This document shows, one piece after another, positions 1 through 7,425 of a stretch of DNA of 64,000 bases. Every line of letters starts with the position of its first letter. The first letter of the stretch is position 1. Both the position numbers and the translations under genes were made by a program. The stretch spans positions 1,116,001-1,180,000 of the forward strand of contig NZ_CP115396.1 in the NCBI RefSeq assembly GCF_027625995.1, written 5' to 3'. The notes below the pieces were generated by a model. The model did not search any database. It was not told the origin of the DNA and worked only from the letters and a program-made list of their open reading frames with translations. The DNA is from Hymenobacter yonginensis. Its GTDB lineage: Bacteria; Bacteroidota; Bacteroidia; Cytophagales; Hymenobacteraceae.

Positions 1-164
1 AATGCCTTGTCCTCATCGGCAGCCACTACCACTACCTCGCGGCGCAGTACCGGAATCGTGAAGTCGTTGTCGATGGCTACTTCCACCAGCTCGTCGCTGA
101 GGATGCGGGTGACGATGCCTTGCTCGCGGCCTGTGAGCAGGCGCACTCTATCTCCAATGTTCAT
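1..164 (-). CDS. Smr/MutS-family DUF2027 protein, N-terminal part (runs off the window)
   Basis: The first 54 residues are visible, read leftwards from the ATG at 164. They begin MNIGDRVRLLTGREQGIVTR and continue with a DELVEVAIDNDF segment and an IPVLRREVVVV strand. This matches the small beta-barrel (DUF2027) at the front of Bacteroidota Smr-domain proteins, as recalled from that family. The Smr domain itself lies outside the window, so its function (a possible nuclease-like DNA or RNA role) cannot be tested here. The ATG sits 2 bp from the inner end of the inverted-repeat element at 166-450, so that element forms the immediate upstream region of this gene. Confidence 0.75.
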   Translation of the reverse strand, partial: MNIGDRVRLLTGREQGIVTRILSDELVEVAIDNDFTIPVLRREVVVVAADEDKA

Positions 165-165
165 A

Positions 166-450
166 AATCGCTGATTTTCGCTGATTGAGGTGATTTCGCT
201 GATATTTCTGCAGCCTCATCCGGCAATGAATACGACAAAGGTCGCCAATCGGACACGGAAACTGCACAAGCCCCCGGTTTTGCCAGCCGGCTTCTACTGC
301 CAGCTGCCTGCAATGCCTGCTTGCGGCACCTCAACATACTCAATACAACAGCTGGCTGCCGCCCACCGTTGCCTGCAACTACAGCCAGCCGTCAAGCCCC
401 AAAGTCAAAAAAACCAGCGGAATCACCTCAATCAGCGAAAATCAGCGATT
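166..450. repeat. 285-bp element with perfect 30-bp terminal inverted repeats
   Basis: The arms at 166-195 and 421-450 are exact reverse complements over 30 bp and are built from CGCTGATT-type words. The 225-bp interior is GC-rich, has no convincing gene and encodes no transposase. This size and layout fit a non-autonomous MITE-like or paired-hairpin repeat. No clear target-site duplication was seen. It lies between two minus-strand genes, 4 bp after the stop codon of the DUF2279 gene and 2 bp before the start codon of the Smr-type gene. Confidence 0.75.
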
Positions 451-454
451 CGGT

Positions 455-1438
455 TTAGTAATAAAGGCCGCGCATCACGAAGCCGCGGCGCTGGTTCCAC
501 TCCAGGGCCGGGGCCGGCAGGTGGAAGATGCTGGCCACGTAGAACACCCGGCGCAGCAGCTTGCTGCGGGTTGGGATGTGGCGCAGGTCAATGTCAAACG
601 ACAGGTAGTATTGGCGGTAGGCGTTCAGGCCCGCGGCGGCGTTGGCGTCCGGGTCGTTGAAGACCATCTGCTGGGCGCCGTAGCCCACGGCCGGCTGCAG
701 CCAGCGGGGCCAGCGCGAGGAGGCCGGCAGCCAGGCGCCCACATCGGCGCACAGCCAGTAGGTTTGGCCATTGTAGTCCTTCAGGTGCTGCTCGGCCAGG
801 CTGCGGCCCAATACGTTGGGCCGGCGGGCAGCGTAGGACGTGGTATGAAACGAGTACTTAGGCATCAGGCGTACCTCGCCCCAGGCCAGCTGCTGTCCGA
901 TCAGGCCGGCCGAGCCCAGGAAGTTGGCCGCCAGGTCGGTGGCGGAGGCGCCGTAGGCCGGGTCTCGGCCGTCGAGCAGCTCAATGGGGCTTTGCAGCAG
1001 AAATCCCACGAAGCCGCCGTACCAGAGGGCGCGGCGCTCGGGCACCCCAGCCCAGCGCAGCATATCCACCGCGCCGCGGCTTTCATGGAAGGCGCCCCAA
1101 AAGTGGCCCGCCTTGTCCATCTGCTTCCACTCAGGCAGGTCGTTGAACCAGTGAAACGAGCTTCGCTCGCCGGTGTACCAGCCCTTGCTCAGGCCGTAGA
1201 GCAGGCCCGTGTATGTGACGGCCAGCCCGCCAGCCAGCACCGGCAGACGGCGGCTCAGGCGGCTGCTGTCGGGTGGGGCCAGCGGCGGCTCTGCGGCGAG
1301 TGGGGGAGTAGCTATTAGTGGTGCTTCCTGCGCCGTAGCTCCCAGCGGCAGGGCCAGCAGCGCGGCGGCTGCCCACCTGCGGAGTTGGCGGCGGGCAGCT
1401 GCCGGCAGCACAGCGCAGAACGAGGTAGGTAGGAGCAC
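455..1438 (-). CDS. DUF2279 family membrane-associated protein
   Basis: This 327-residue protein has a hydrophobic N-terminal segment (about residues 22-37, ending ATAQ) that reads as a signal peptide, then a Pro/Ala-rich stretch. A second hydrophobic segment lies at about 67-82. It is followed by the DKAGHFWGAFHESRG motif (about 108-122) and a hydrophobic GGFVGFLLQSPIELLDG region typical of the DUF2279/YfiM group of predicted envelope proteins. The C-terminal third (AVGYGAQQMVF, YLSFDIDLRHIP) resembles outer-membrane or envelope strands. No enzymatic role is known for the family. The next gene on its right is divergent, so its promoter should lie in 1439-1500, where I see no clear box. Confidence 0.75.
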   Translation of the reverse strand: MLLPTSFCAVLPAAARRQLRRWAAAALLALPLGATAQEAPLIATPPLAAEPPLAPPDSSRLSRRLPVLAGGLAVTYTGLLYGLSKGWYTGERSSFHWFNDLPEWKQMDKAGHFWGAFHESRGAVDMLRWAGVPERRALWYGGFVGFLLQSPIELLDGRDPAYGASATDLAANFLGSAGLIGQQLAWGEVRLMPKYSFHTTSYAARRPNVLGRSLAEQHLKDYNGQTYWLCADVGAWLPASSRWPRWLQPAVGYGAQQMVFNDPDANAAAGLNAYRQYYLSFDIDLRHIPTRSKLLRRVFYVASIFHLPAPALEWNQRRGFVMRGLYY

Positions 1439-1489
1439 GGCAGCGGGAGGTTAAAAAGGGCTTAAAGCTACGAGAAAAGGCGTTTACAG

Positions 1490-1522
1490 TTTGTGTGAGT
1501 GCTCACCTGCACACTATCTTTA
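1490..1522 (+). promoter_or_regulatory. Candidate Bacteroidota promoter for the amylase gene
   Basis: TTTG at 1490-1493 is followed after 21 bp by TATCTTTA at 1515-1522, seven of eight positions of the TAnnTTTG -7 box. Transcription would begin near 1529, about 95 bases before the ATG at 1625. This is inferred by sequence match only. Confidence 0.4.
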
Positions 1523-1624
1523 ATGCCACCTTGCACTGAAAAGTAGAAGAACTGCTATGTATTCAGTCAATGTGGCATTAGTTGTCCGCGTCGAGTAATC
1601 TAAAAATTCCCAAGTTCTTTGTTC

Positions 1625-4450
1625 ATGAAAACACTTCGACTGTTGCTCAGTCTTGTGGCAATGCTGGCCGGAATGCCGGTTTTGCGGGCCCAGGTGGTTG
1701 TCACCGAGCCCGTATTCTTTCAGGATACCACACCCATCACGCTCACCTTCGATGCTACCAAAGGCAATGGAGCATTAGCCGGCTTTACCGGCCCCGTGTA
1801 TATCTGGACCGGTGTCATCACCAACCGCAGCACCAGCAACACCGACTGGAAGTACGTAAAGAGCCCTTCGTTCGGGCAGGCGGATCCGGCGGCGCAGATG
1901 ACGCGCAGCACCACCAACCCCAACCTCTACACCATCAGCTTCACCCCGCGCACTTTCTACGGCGTGCCTGCCACCGAGCAGATGCTGAAGCTGGCCATGA
2001 TCTTCAAGAACGCCGATGGCTCGGTGGTGGGCCGCGGCGATGGCGGCGACATTCTGGTGAATATCTCGCAGAGTGCCCTCGACGCGCGCATCACGTCGCC
2101 CACCACGGCGCAGTTCGTGCCGGCTGGCACGCAGGTGCCCGTAACAGGCATCGCCTCAGCCAGCGCCCAGCTCACTTTCCGCCTCAATGGCGTGCAGGTG
2201 GCCCAGCAGACGGGCACTTCGCTCAGCACCAACATCACTGTCAGCCAGGTAGGCCGCAACGTGGTCCGCTTCACGGCGACCAACGGTAGCCTTACGGCCT
2301 CCGACTCGGTGCTGGTGGTAGTAAGCCCGCAGGTAACGGTGGCAGCCCTGCCCGCCGGCGCCAAGAAAGACGGCATCACTTACATCAACGGCGGCACGTC
2401 GGCCATTCTGAGCCTCACGGCGCCCGGCAAGAGCTTCGTGTATGTGCTCGGTGAGTTCAACAACTGGCAGCAGACCACGGCTGGTTTCATGAAGAAGACG
2501 CCCGAAACCGACGCGGCCAACGCCCGCTGGTGGGTGCAGATCGACAACCTGACCCCCGGCCAGGAGTACGCCTATCAGTATGAAGTAAACGGCATCCTGC
2601 GCGTGGCTGACCCCTACGCCGAAAAAGTGCTGGACCCCAGCAACGACCGGTTCATTCCGGCCGTGACCTACCCGAGCCTGAAGGCTTACCCAACGGGCCA
2701 AACTACTGGCATCGTGTCGGTGCTGCAAAGCAACCAGACGCCGTATCAGTGGCAGGTAAACAACTTCCAGCGCCCCAAGCGCACCGACCTAGTGGTGTAT
2801 GAGCTGCACTTGCGCGACTTCATCGCCCGCCACGACTACGCGACGCTGAAGGACACCCTGACCTACCTCAAACGCCTGGGCGTAAACTGCATCGAGCTGA
2901 TGCCGGTGAACGAGTTTGAAGGTAACGACTCGTGGGGCTACAATCCCTCGTTCTACTTTGCTCCCGACAAATACTACGGCACCAAGGATGCGCTTAAGGC
3001 CTTCATCGACGAAGCCCACCGCCGCGGTTTTGCCGTAGTGCTGGATATGGTGCTCAACCACAGCTGCGGCCAGAGCCCCATGGTGCAGATGTACTTCGAT
3101 GGCGGCAACCCCTCGGCCGATTCGCCCTGGTTCAACCGCACAGCCACGCACCCCTTCAACGTGTGTTACGACTTCAACCACGAGTCGCCATTCACCAAGT
3201 ATTTCTCCAAGCAGGTGATGGGCTTCTGGCTGCAGGAGTACCGCATCGACGGCTACCGCTTCGACCTGAGCAAAGGCTTCACCCAGCGCAACTCCGGCAA
3301 CGATGTGGGGGCCTGGGGTGCGTACGACCAGTCCCGCATCAACATCTGGCAGGACTACTACAGCTACATGACGTCCATCGACCCGACGCACTACACTATC
3401 CTGGAGCACTTCGCCGACAACTCGGAGGAACGCGTGCTGGCCGATGCTGGCATGATGCTGTGGGGCAACATGCACGGGGCGTACGCCGAAGCCATCAAAG
3501 GCAACGGGGCCAGCTCCAACCTGGTGGGCACCAGCTACCAGAACCGCCAGTTCCAGCAGCCCAACCTAGTGAGCTACATGGAAAGCCACGACGAAGAGCG
3601 CCAGATTGTGGAAGCGCTTACGTCGGGCAACACTACCAATCCGGCGCACAACGTGCGCGAGTTGCCTGTGGCTCTGGCCCGCGCCGAAGCCGCCGCCGCT
3701 TTCTTCCTCACCATCCCCGGCCCGAAGATGATCTGGCAGTTTGGCGAGCTGGGCTATGATGTCGGCATCAACTTCAACGGCCGCACCGGCCAGAAGCCGA
3801 TTCGCTGGAACTACCAGACCGAGCCGGCCCGCCGTCGCCTCTACAACGTATATGCCGCCCTCAACGCCCTGCGTGTGAACGAGCCCGCCTTCGAGTCGCG
3901 CACCTTCACTATCTCGGGCCGCGTGAACCTGAAAACCATCCGCATCACCGACCCGAGCATGAACGTAGTGGTGCTGGGCAACTTCGGGGTACAGGCCGAC
4001 AGCATCACGCCCTCGTTCCCGAACACTGGCAAGTGGTACAACTACCTGCGCGGCGACAGTATCACGGTAACCAACGTCGACAAGCGCCTGCCGCTCGGCC
4101 CCGGCGAATACGGCGTGTACACCTCGCGCCGCGTGAAGCTGCCGGCAGCCGTAGTCCTGAGCAACAAGCCAAGCCGCCTCACCACCGCCGACCTGCGCCT
4201 GACTGCTGCTCCTAACCCGGTGGCTACCACCGCCACGGTGCAGTACACGCTCACTTCGGCGGCGCCCGTTACCGTTACGGTTACTAACCTGCTGGGTGCC
4301 AGCGCGCAGAAGCCGGTAGTGCTGGCCCGCCAGAGCAGCGGCCCGCACGAGCTGCAGCTGCCCGTAAGTGGCCTCGCCAACGGGGTGTATCTCGTGCGCC
4401 TGCAGGCTGGCGAGCAGCAGCAAACCATTCGGTTGCTGGTGCAGCACTAA
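1625..4450 (+). CDS. Secreted GH13 alpha-amylase-family enzyme with T9SS C-terminal domain
   Basis: This 941-residue multidomain glycosidase should cleave alpha-glucans outside the cell or at the surface. The order is: signal peptide (MKTLRLLLSLVAMLAG, cut near residue 23), beta-sandwich N-terminal modules, an E-set/CBM48-like domain (about 235-340, with YVLGEFNNWQ), the GH13 barrel (about 375-740), a C-terminal beta domain and a T9SS sorting domain (about 855-941, APNPV start, YLVRL near the end). The GH13 triad is intact: Asp547 in GYRFDLSKG, Glu594 in TILEHF and Asp656 in ESHDEER, with DMVLNHS as conserved region I. The ATG at 1625 is preferred over the in-frame TTG two codons upstream because the signal peptide starts there. 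It sits near susCD and probably serves starch or glycogen use. Confidence 0.92.
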   Translation: MKTLRLLLSLVAMLAGMPVLRAQVVVTEPVFFQDTTPITLTFDATKGNGALAGFTGPVYIWTGVITNRSTSNTDWKYVKSPSFGQADPAAQMTRSTTNPNLYTISFTPRTFYGVPATEQMLKLAMIFKNADGSVVGRGDGGDILVNISQSALDARITSPTTAQFVPAGTQVPVTGIASASAQLTFRLNGVQVAQQTGTSLSTNITVSQVGRNVVRFTATNGSLTASDSVLVVVSPQVTVAALPAGAKKDGITYINGGTSAILSLTAPGKSFVYVLGEFNNWQQTTAGFMKKTPETDAANARWWVQIDNLTPGQEYAYQYEVNGILRVADPYAEKVLDPSNDRFIPAVTYPSLKAYPTGQTTGIVSVLQSNQTPYQWQVNNFQRPKRTDLVVYELHLRDFIARHDYATLKDTLTYLKRLGVNCIELMPVNEFEGNDSWGYNPSFYFAPDKYYGTKDALKAFIDEAHRRGFAVVLDMVLNHSCGQSPMVQMYFDGGNPSADSPWFNRTATHPFNVCYDFNHESPFTKYFSKQVMGFWLQEYRIDGYRFDLSKGFTQRNSGNDVGAWGAYDQSRINIWQDYYSYMTSIDPTHYTILEHFADNSEERVLADAGMMLWGNMHGAYAEAIKGNGASSNLVGTSYQNRQFQQPNLVSYMESHDEERQIVEALTSGNTTNPAHNVRELPVALARAEAAAAFFLTIPGPKMIWQFGELGYDVGINFNGRTGQKPIRWNYQTEPARRRLYNVYAALNALRVNEPAFESRTFTISGRVNLKTIRITDPSMNVVVLGNFGVQADSITPSFPNTGKWYNYLRGDSITVTNVDKRLPLGPGEYGVYTSRRVKLPAAVVLSNKPSRLTTADLRLTAAPNPVATTATVQYTLTSAAPVTVTVTNLLGASAQKPVVLARQSSGPHELQLPVSGLANGVYLVRLQAGEQQQTIRLLVQH

Positions 4451-4477
4451 GCATCGGAACAGCTAGTATCAACGTAC

Positions 4478-4516
4478 AAAAAATCCCCGCTGGCAGCTGC
4501 CAGCGGGGATTTTTTG
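4478..4516. terminator. Bidirectional terminator between the amylase and the kinase gene
   Basis: A long perfect stem (ATCCCCGCTGGCA with its complement) is flanked by an A run on the left and a T run on the right. It can therefore end both the plus-strand amylase transcript and the minus-strand kinase transcript. Confidence 0.85.
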
Positions 4517-4544
4517 TTTCCGGATAATGGGTTGCGGCCGTGGC

Positions 4545-5390
4545 CTACGCTTTGCCTTCGTGGAAAGTCACGAGGTCGTCGATGGGGGAGCGGATGATCT
4601 TGCCCACTTCCATGTCGTGGCTTTTGGCTACCTGCACCAGTGCATCGCGGAAGTTGTAGCCCACCGAGCCGATGCAGTTGAAGGTGTAGTCCTGGTAGTT
4701 GGGGTAGTGCCGGACGATGTTTTCGAAGAAGGTTTCGAAACCCTGCAGCACAATCTCGCGGCAGTAGCTGATGTTGTTGTGGTCGTAGGTGAACTTGGCG
4801 AAGCTGGCCAGAAACCGGTTGGGCAGCGGCTGGTTGTAGAGCCGGTCCAGAATGTCTTCGCGGGTGAGCTTGAACTCCTCCTGAAAAATCTCCTGCAGGC
4901 CGTCGGGCAGCAGGCCGCGCAGGTAGTCGCGCAGCAGCCGCTTGCCAATGAACGAACCCGAGCCTTCGTCACCCAGAAAATAGCCGAGCGAGTCGACATT
5001 GTGCGTGATGCGGGTACCATCGTAGAGGCAGGAGTTGGTGCCCGTGCCGAGGATGGCCGCGAACCCCGGCTTGTGGCCGAGCAGCGCGCGCGCCGAAGCC
5101 AGCAGGTCGTGGTCGACGGTGACTTTGGCCTGCGGAAACACCTGGCGCATGGCCTGGGCCAGCACTTCAGCCTTCTTCGCCGAAGAAACACCGGCTCCAT
5201 AATAAAAAACTTCCGTAACTTCTTCGCGGTGAAGGGTTTCGGGTAGGTTCTTATTCAGCGAGGCAATTACGCCGGCCGTGTCGATAAAGTCGGGGTTGTA
5301 TCCTTCGGTGTTGAAGTGTACCCGGTTGCCGGCTTCGTCGAGCTGGCACCAGCTGCTCTTGGTAGAGCCGCCATCGGCAATGAGAATCAT
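4545..5390 (-). CDS. N-acetylglucosamine kinase-like protein (BadF/BadG/BcrA/BcrD ATPase family)
   Basis: This 281-residue cytoplasmic protein has the actin/hexokinase-type ATPase fold: phosphate-1 loop IADGGSTKSSW at the N-terminus, adenosine/phosphate-2 region ILGTGTNSCLYDG, and GDEGSGSFIGKRLL. The length and motifs match Bacteroidota proteins annotated as N-acetylglucosamine kinases, which phosphorylate amino sugars recovered from the cell wall or chitin. The exact sugar cannot be read from sequence. It faces the amylase tail to tail with a shared terminator and has its own upstream region of about 350 bp, shared with the divergent T9SS protein gene. Confidence 0.8.
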   Translation of the reverse strand: MILIADGGSTKSSWCQLDEAGNRVHFNTEGYNPDFIDTAGVIASLNKNLPETLHREEVTEVFYYGAGVSSAKKAEVLAQAMRQVFPQAKVTVDHDLLASARALLGHKPGFAAILGTGTNSCLYDGTRITHNVDSLGYFLGDEGSGSFIGKRLLRDYLRGLLPDGLQEIFQEEFKLTREDILDRLYNQPLPNRFLASFAKFTYDHNNISYCREIVLQGFETFFENIVRHYPNYQDYTFNCIGSVGYNFRDALVQVAKSHDMEVGKIIRSPIDDLVTFHEGKA

Positions 5391-5741
5391 AGGCTAAAAA
5401 GAGAAACAGAACTGAAAAAAAATGCTGGCTGACGCACGTTTTACCGTGCCACAACAGATACGAATGTACGGCTCCGGTCGCAGAAATTATGCGTTTTCAG
5501 AACCACACTTCCCGGCCCGACGTAAAGCCGTTGCAGTACCCTAAAAACAGGTGTTCGGAGCAAGCGAAATTTCGCTTTTCGAAACCTATATTTTTTAGCG
5601 TTTTTTTAACAGAAAAGTGCCGCTAAATCTTTTTTTTACCCGTGCATTTGGTATTTTTACTGCATCACGGAAACAGCCGATAAGGGTTTCTCCATCGTTC
5701 TAATTCTCACTCTTTTCCCCATTTTTTTTCAACCCCATCTC
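5391..5741. other. Divergent intergenic region, AT-rich, likely two promoters
   Basis: This 351-bp stretch separates the kinase gene (minus) from the small T9SS protein gene (plus). It holds several T runs (near 5590-5640) and TTTGGTATTTTTAC near 5648-5661, which only loosely resembles a -33/-7 pair. No hairpin repeat, RNA gene or ORF is convincing. Confidence 0.5.
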
Positions 5742-6899
5742 ATGAAAAAAATCTTTACCCTCGCAGCTGCCGGAGCACTGGCTGCCACTGCTCTCAACGC
5801 GCAGGCACAAATCACGCTTGACGGCGTAATGAACACCGCTGAAATCGGTGCTGCTAACTCGGGTCGCTACGTTTCGCTGGGTGCTTTCACCACACCTCAC
5901 CCTGCTGGTTTCGGCGACTGGGGTCTGCTGCGTATGTACGGTGCCAACACCGCCAGCAAACTGTATGTTGCTCTGGCTGGTACGCCCGAAGCCAACGGCA
6001 ATGGTCTGCAGATTTACATGGACTTCCCGAACAAAACGGGCGTAACGTCCGGCACGGCGCTGCCAGCCGTAACGGGTCCGGTAGCTGGTACGGCTACCAC
6101 CATGTTTGAAGGTGCCGGTATCACGGGCACCAAAATGGACATGGAAGTGGACGCCGCTCTGGCTCTGAAAGGCGAGTCGCTGACTTCGTTCATTCCTCAG
6201 GCCGCCGTTTACACTTCCAACACGGCCGGCACGGCTGCTGTACTGGCTACGACCATGACGGCTACCGGCGCTCCAATCACCATCGCCGGTGCTACCGGTA
6301 ACTTCGCCATGTTCAACGGTTCGCGTATGGCGTACCGCGGTACTTCGGACGGCAAAATCACCACCAACCCCGGCAACGCCAACGGTGGCGGCGCTGGTTC
6401 GTATGGCTGGGAAATCGAGCTGGACCGTACTGCTCTGGGCTTGCCTTCGGGTGCCAGCATCGTGCGCCTGTTCGCTGGCTACGTAAGCAACACCGGCTAC
6501 TGGTCGTCGGACGTGATTCCTGAAATTGCTGGTAACGCCGCCGCTAACCTGGAAAACTCGCCTGACTTCACGCAGGAAACCGGCACGCAAGCTGCTACCC
6601 TGAACGTGGTAGTACTGAGCAACCGCAACGCTGCCGAGGCTGCCGTAGCCATGAGCGTGTTCCCGAACCCATCGTCGAGCAAGGCAACCGTTACCTATCA
6701 GGTACTGAACCGCGCTCAAAACGTAAACGTAACCCTGACCGACCTGACCGGCCGTACCGTACGTGTGCTGAAAAGCGGTGTACAAGCTGCCGGCTTCCAG
6801 TCGATCAGCCTGAGTACGCAGGACGTAGCTGCCGGCACCTACATGGTGAACGTGAAAGTTGGCGACCTGACGGCTACCCGCAAAGTGGTTCTGCTCTAA
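5742..6899 (+). CDS. Secreted T9SS-sorted protein of unknown function, probably highly expressed
   Basis: This 385-residue protein starts with a clear signal peptide (MKKIFTLAAAGALAA, cut near ALNAQAQ). It ends with a T9SS sorting domain (about 302-385: VFPNPSSSKATV, TDLTGRTVRVL, GTYMVNV, KVVLL). The middle is rich in Gly, Ala and Thr and holds a short motif, YGWEIELDRTALGLPSGA, of the kind seen in secreted beta-sandwich proteins that bind or sense surfaces. I recognise no enzyme family. Its codon choice is narrower than that of its neighbours (many GCT, GGT, AAC and CTG codons), which suggests strong expression. A good terminator follows at once, so it is probably a single-gene transcript. 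Function unknown. Confidence 0.85.
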   Translation: MKKIFTLAAAGALAATALNAQAQITLDGVMNTAEIGAANSGRYVSLGAFTTPHPAGFGDWGLLRMYGANTASKLYVALAGTPEANGNGLQIYMDFPNKTGVTSGTALPAVTGPVAGTATTMFEGAGITGTKMDMEVDAALALKGESLTSFIPQAAVYTSNTAGTAAVLATTMTATGAPITIAGATGNFAMFNGSRMAYRGTSDGKITTNPGNANGGGAGSYGWEIELDRTALGLPSGASIVRLFAGYVSNTGYWSSDVIPEIAGNAAANLENSPDFTQETGTQAATLNVVVLSNRNAAEAAVAMSVFPNPSSSKATVTYQVLNRAQNVNVTLTDLTGRTVRVLKSGVQAAGFQSISLSTQDVAAGTYMVNVKVGDLTATRKVVLL

Positions 6900-6923
6900 G
6901 CTTACCGCTTACCTAGCTTACAT

Positions 6924-6953
6924 AAGCCCGCTGCCAAGCAGCGGGCTTTTTTT
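6924..6953 (+). terminator. Intrinsic terminator after the T9SS protein gene
   Basis: The stem AAGCCCGCTGC / GCAGCGGGCTT has a 3-base loop and is followed by seven T residues, 25 bp after the stop codon. Confidence 0.9.
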
Positions 6954-7377
6954 GTGCGCTCTATTTCGTCTCAGTTCTGCCGGATATAGCTTGGACACAG
7001 TGAGTTGTGCGTTAGCCAAGTCTCCGGAGCAACCGGCAGTGGCAGCAGGGCAGGAGCCCGGGCGCCAAGTGCTCCGCTCCCGATAGCAGGTTTGTGCCCA
7101 GTGCTGGTTTCGCCACAGCAGTTGTTGGCAGGGGCTCGAACTTTGTAGTTCGAGCCCCTGCGCCGCTAGAACTGGCCGAAAGGTGCGGGGGCGCGACCTA
7201 CAACGCTCGCGCTACTCTACTGCTTTGGCATAAAAGTAAATACCAGGTAGTAAGACCTAGGCAGTGGGGTAATGCAGATGCTTATCAGATGCTTATCAAG
7301 CACGTAGTTGTTTGTTATTTGATATCCTGTAACTGTCTCACTGTTGAGGAATATCAAACGGCTCACAAACAGGCATA
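6954..7377. other. Gene-poor intergenic stretch
   Basis: Between the two terminators I see no credible gene. A 94-codon frame at 7094-7378 has no family resemblance, runs through the hairpin at 7128-7161, and reads into the susD terminator. The AT content rises after about 7220. Confidence 0.5.
7128..7161. repeat. Single perfect 15-bp hairpin (REP-like)
   Basis: GCAGGGGCTCGAACT at 7128-7142 pairs exactly with 7147-7161 across the loop TTGT. There is no T run, so it is not a terminator. The half GTTCGAGCCCC resembles a tRNA T-arm, but no tRNA can be folded around it. Confidence 0.6.
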
Positions 7378-7407
7378 AAAAAAGCCTTCCAGTTGGAAGG
7401 CTTTTTT
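7376..7407. terminator. Terminator after susD
   Basis: The stem AAGCCTTCC / GGAAGGCTT has a 4-base loop, with A residues on one side and T residues on the other. It ends the minus-strand susCD transcript 19 bp past the susD stop codon and could also work in the other direction. Confidence 0.85.
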
Positions 7408-7425
7408 AGATTCAGAACGGATAGG

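Noticed and set aside
7128-7161. Possible tRNA T-arm or attachment site (GTTCGAGCCCC)
   Set aside because: The match is one side of a perfect 15-bp hairpin with a 4-base loop. No acceptor, D or anticodon arm can be found around it.
7094-7378. 94-codon plus-strand ORF
   Set aside because: It passes through a hairpin, reads into the susD terminator, and shows no signal, motif or family similarity.
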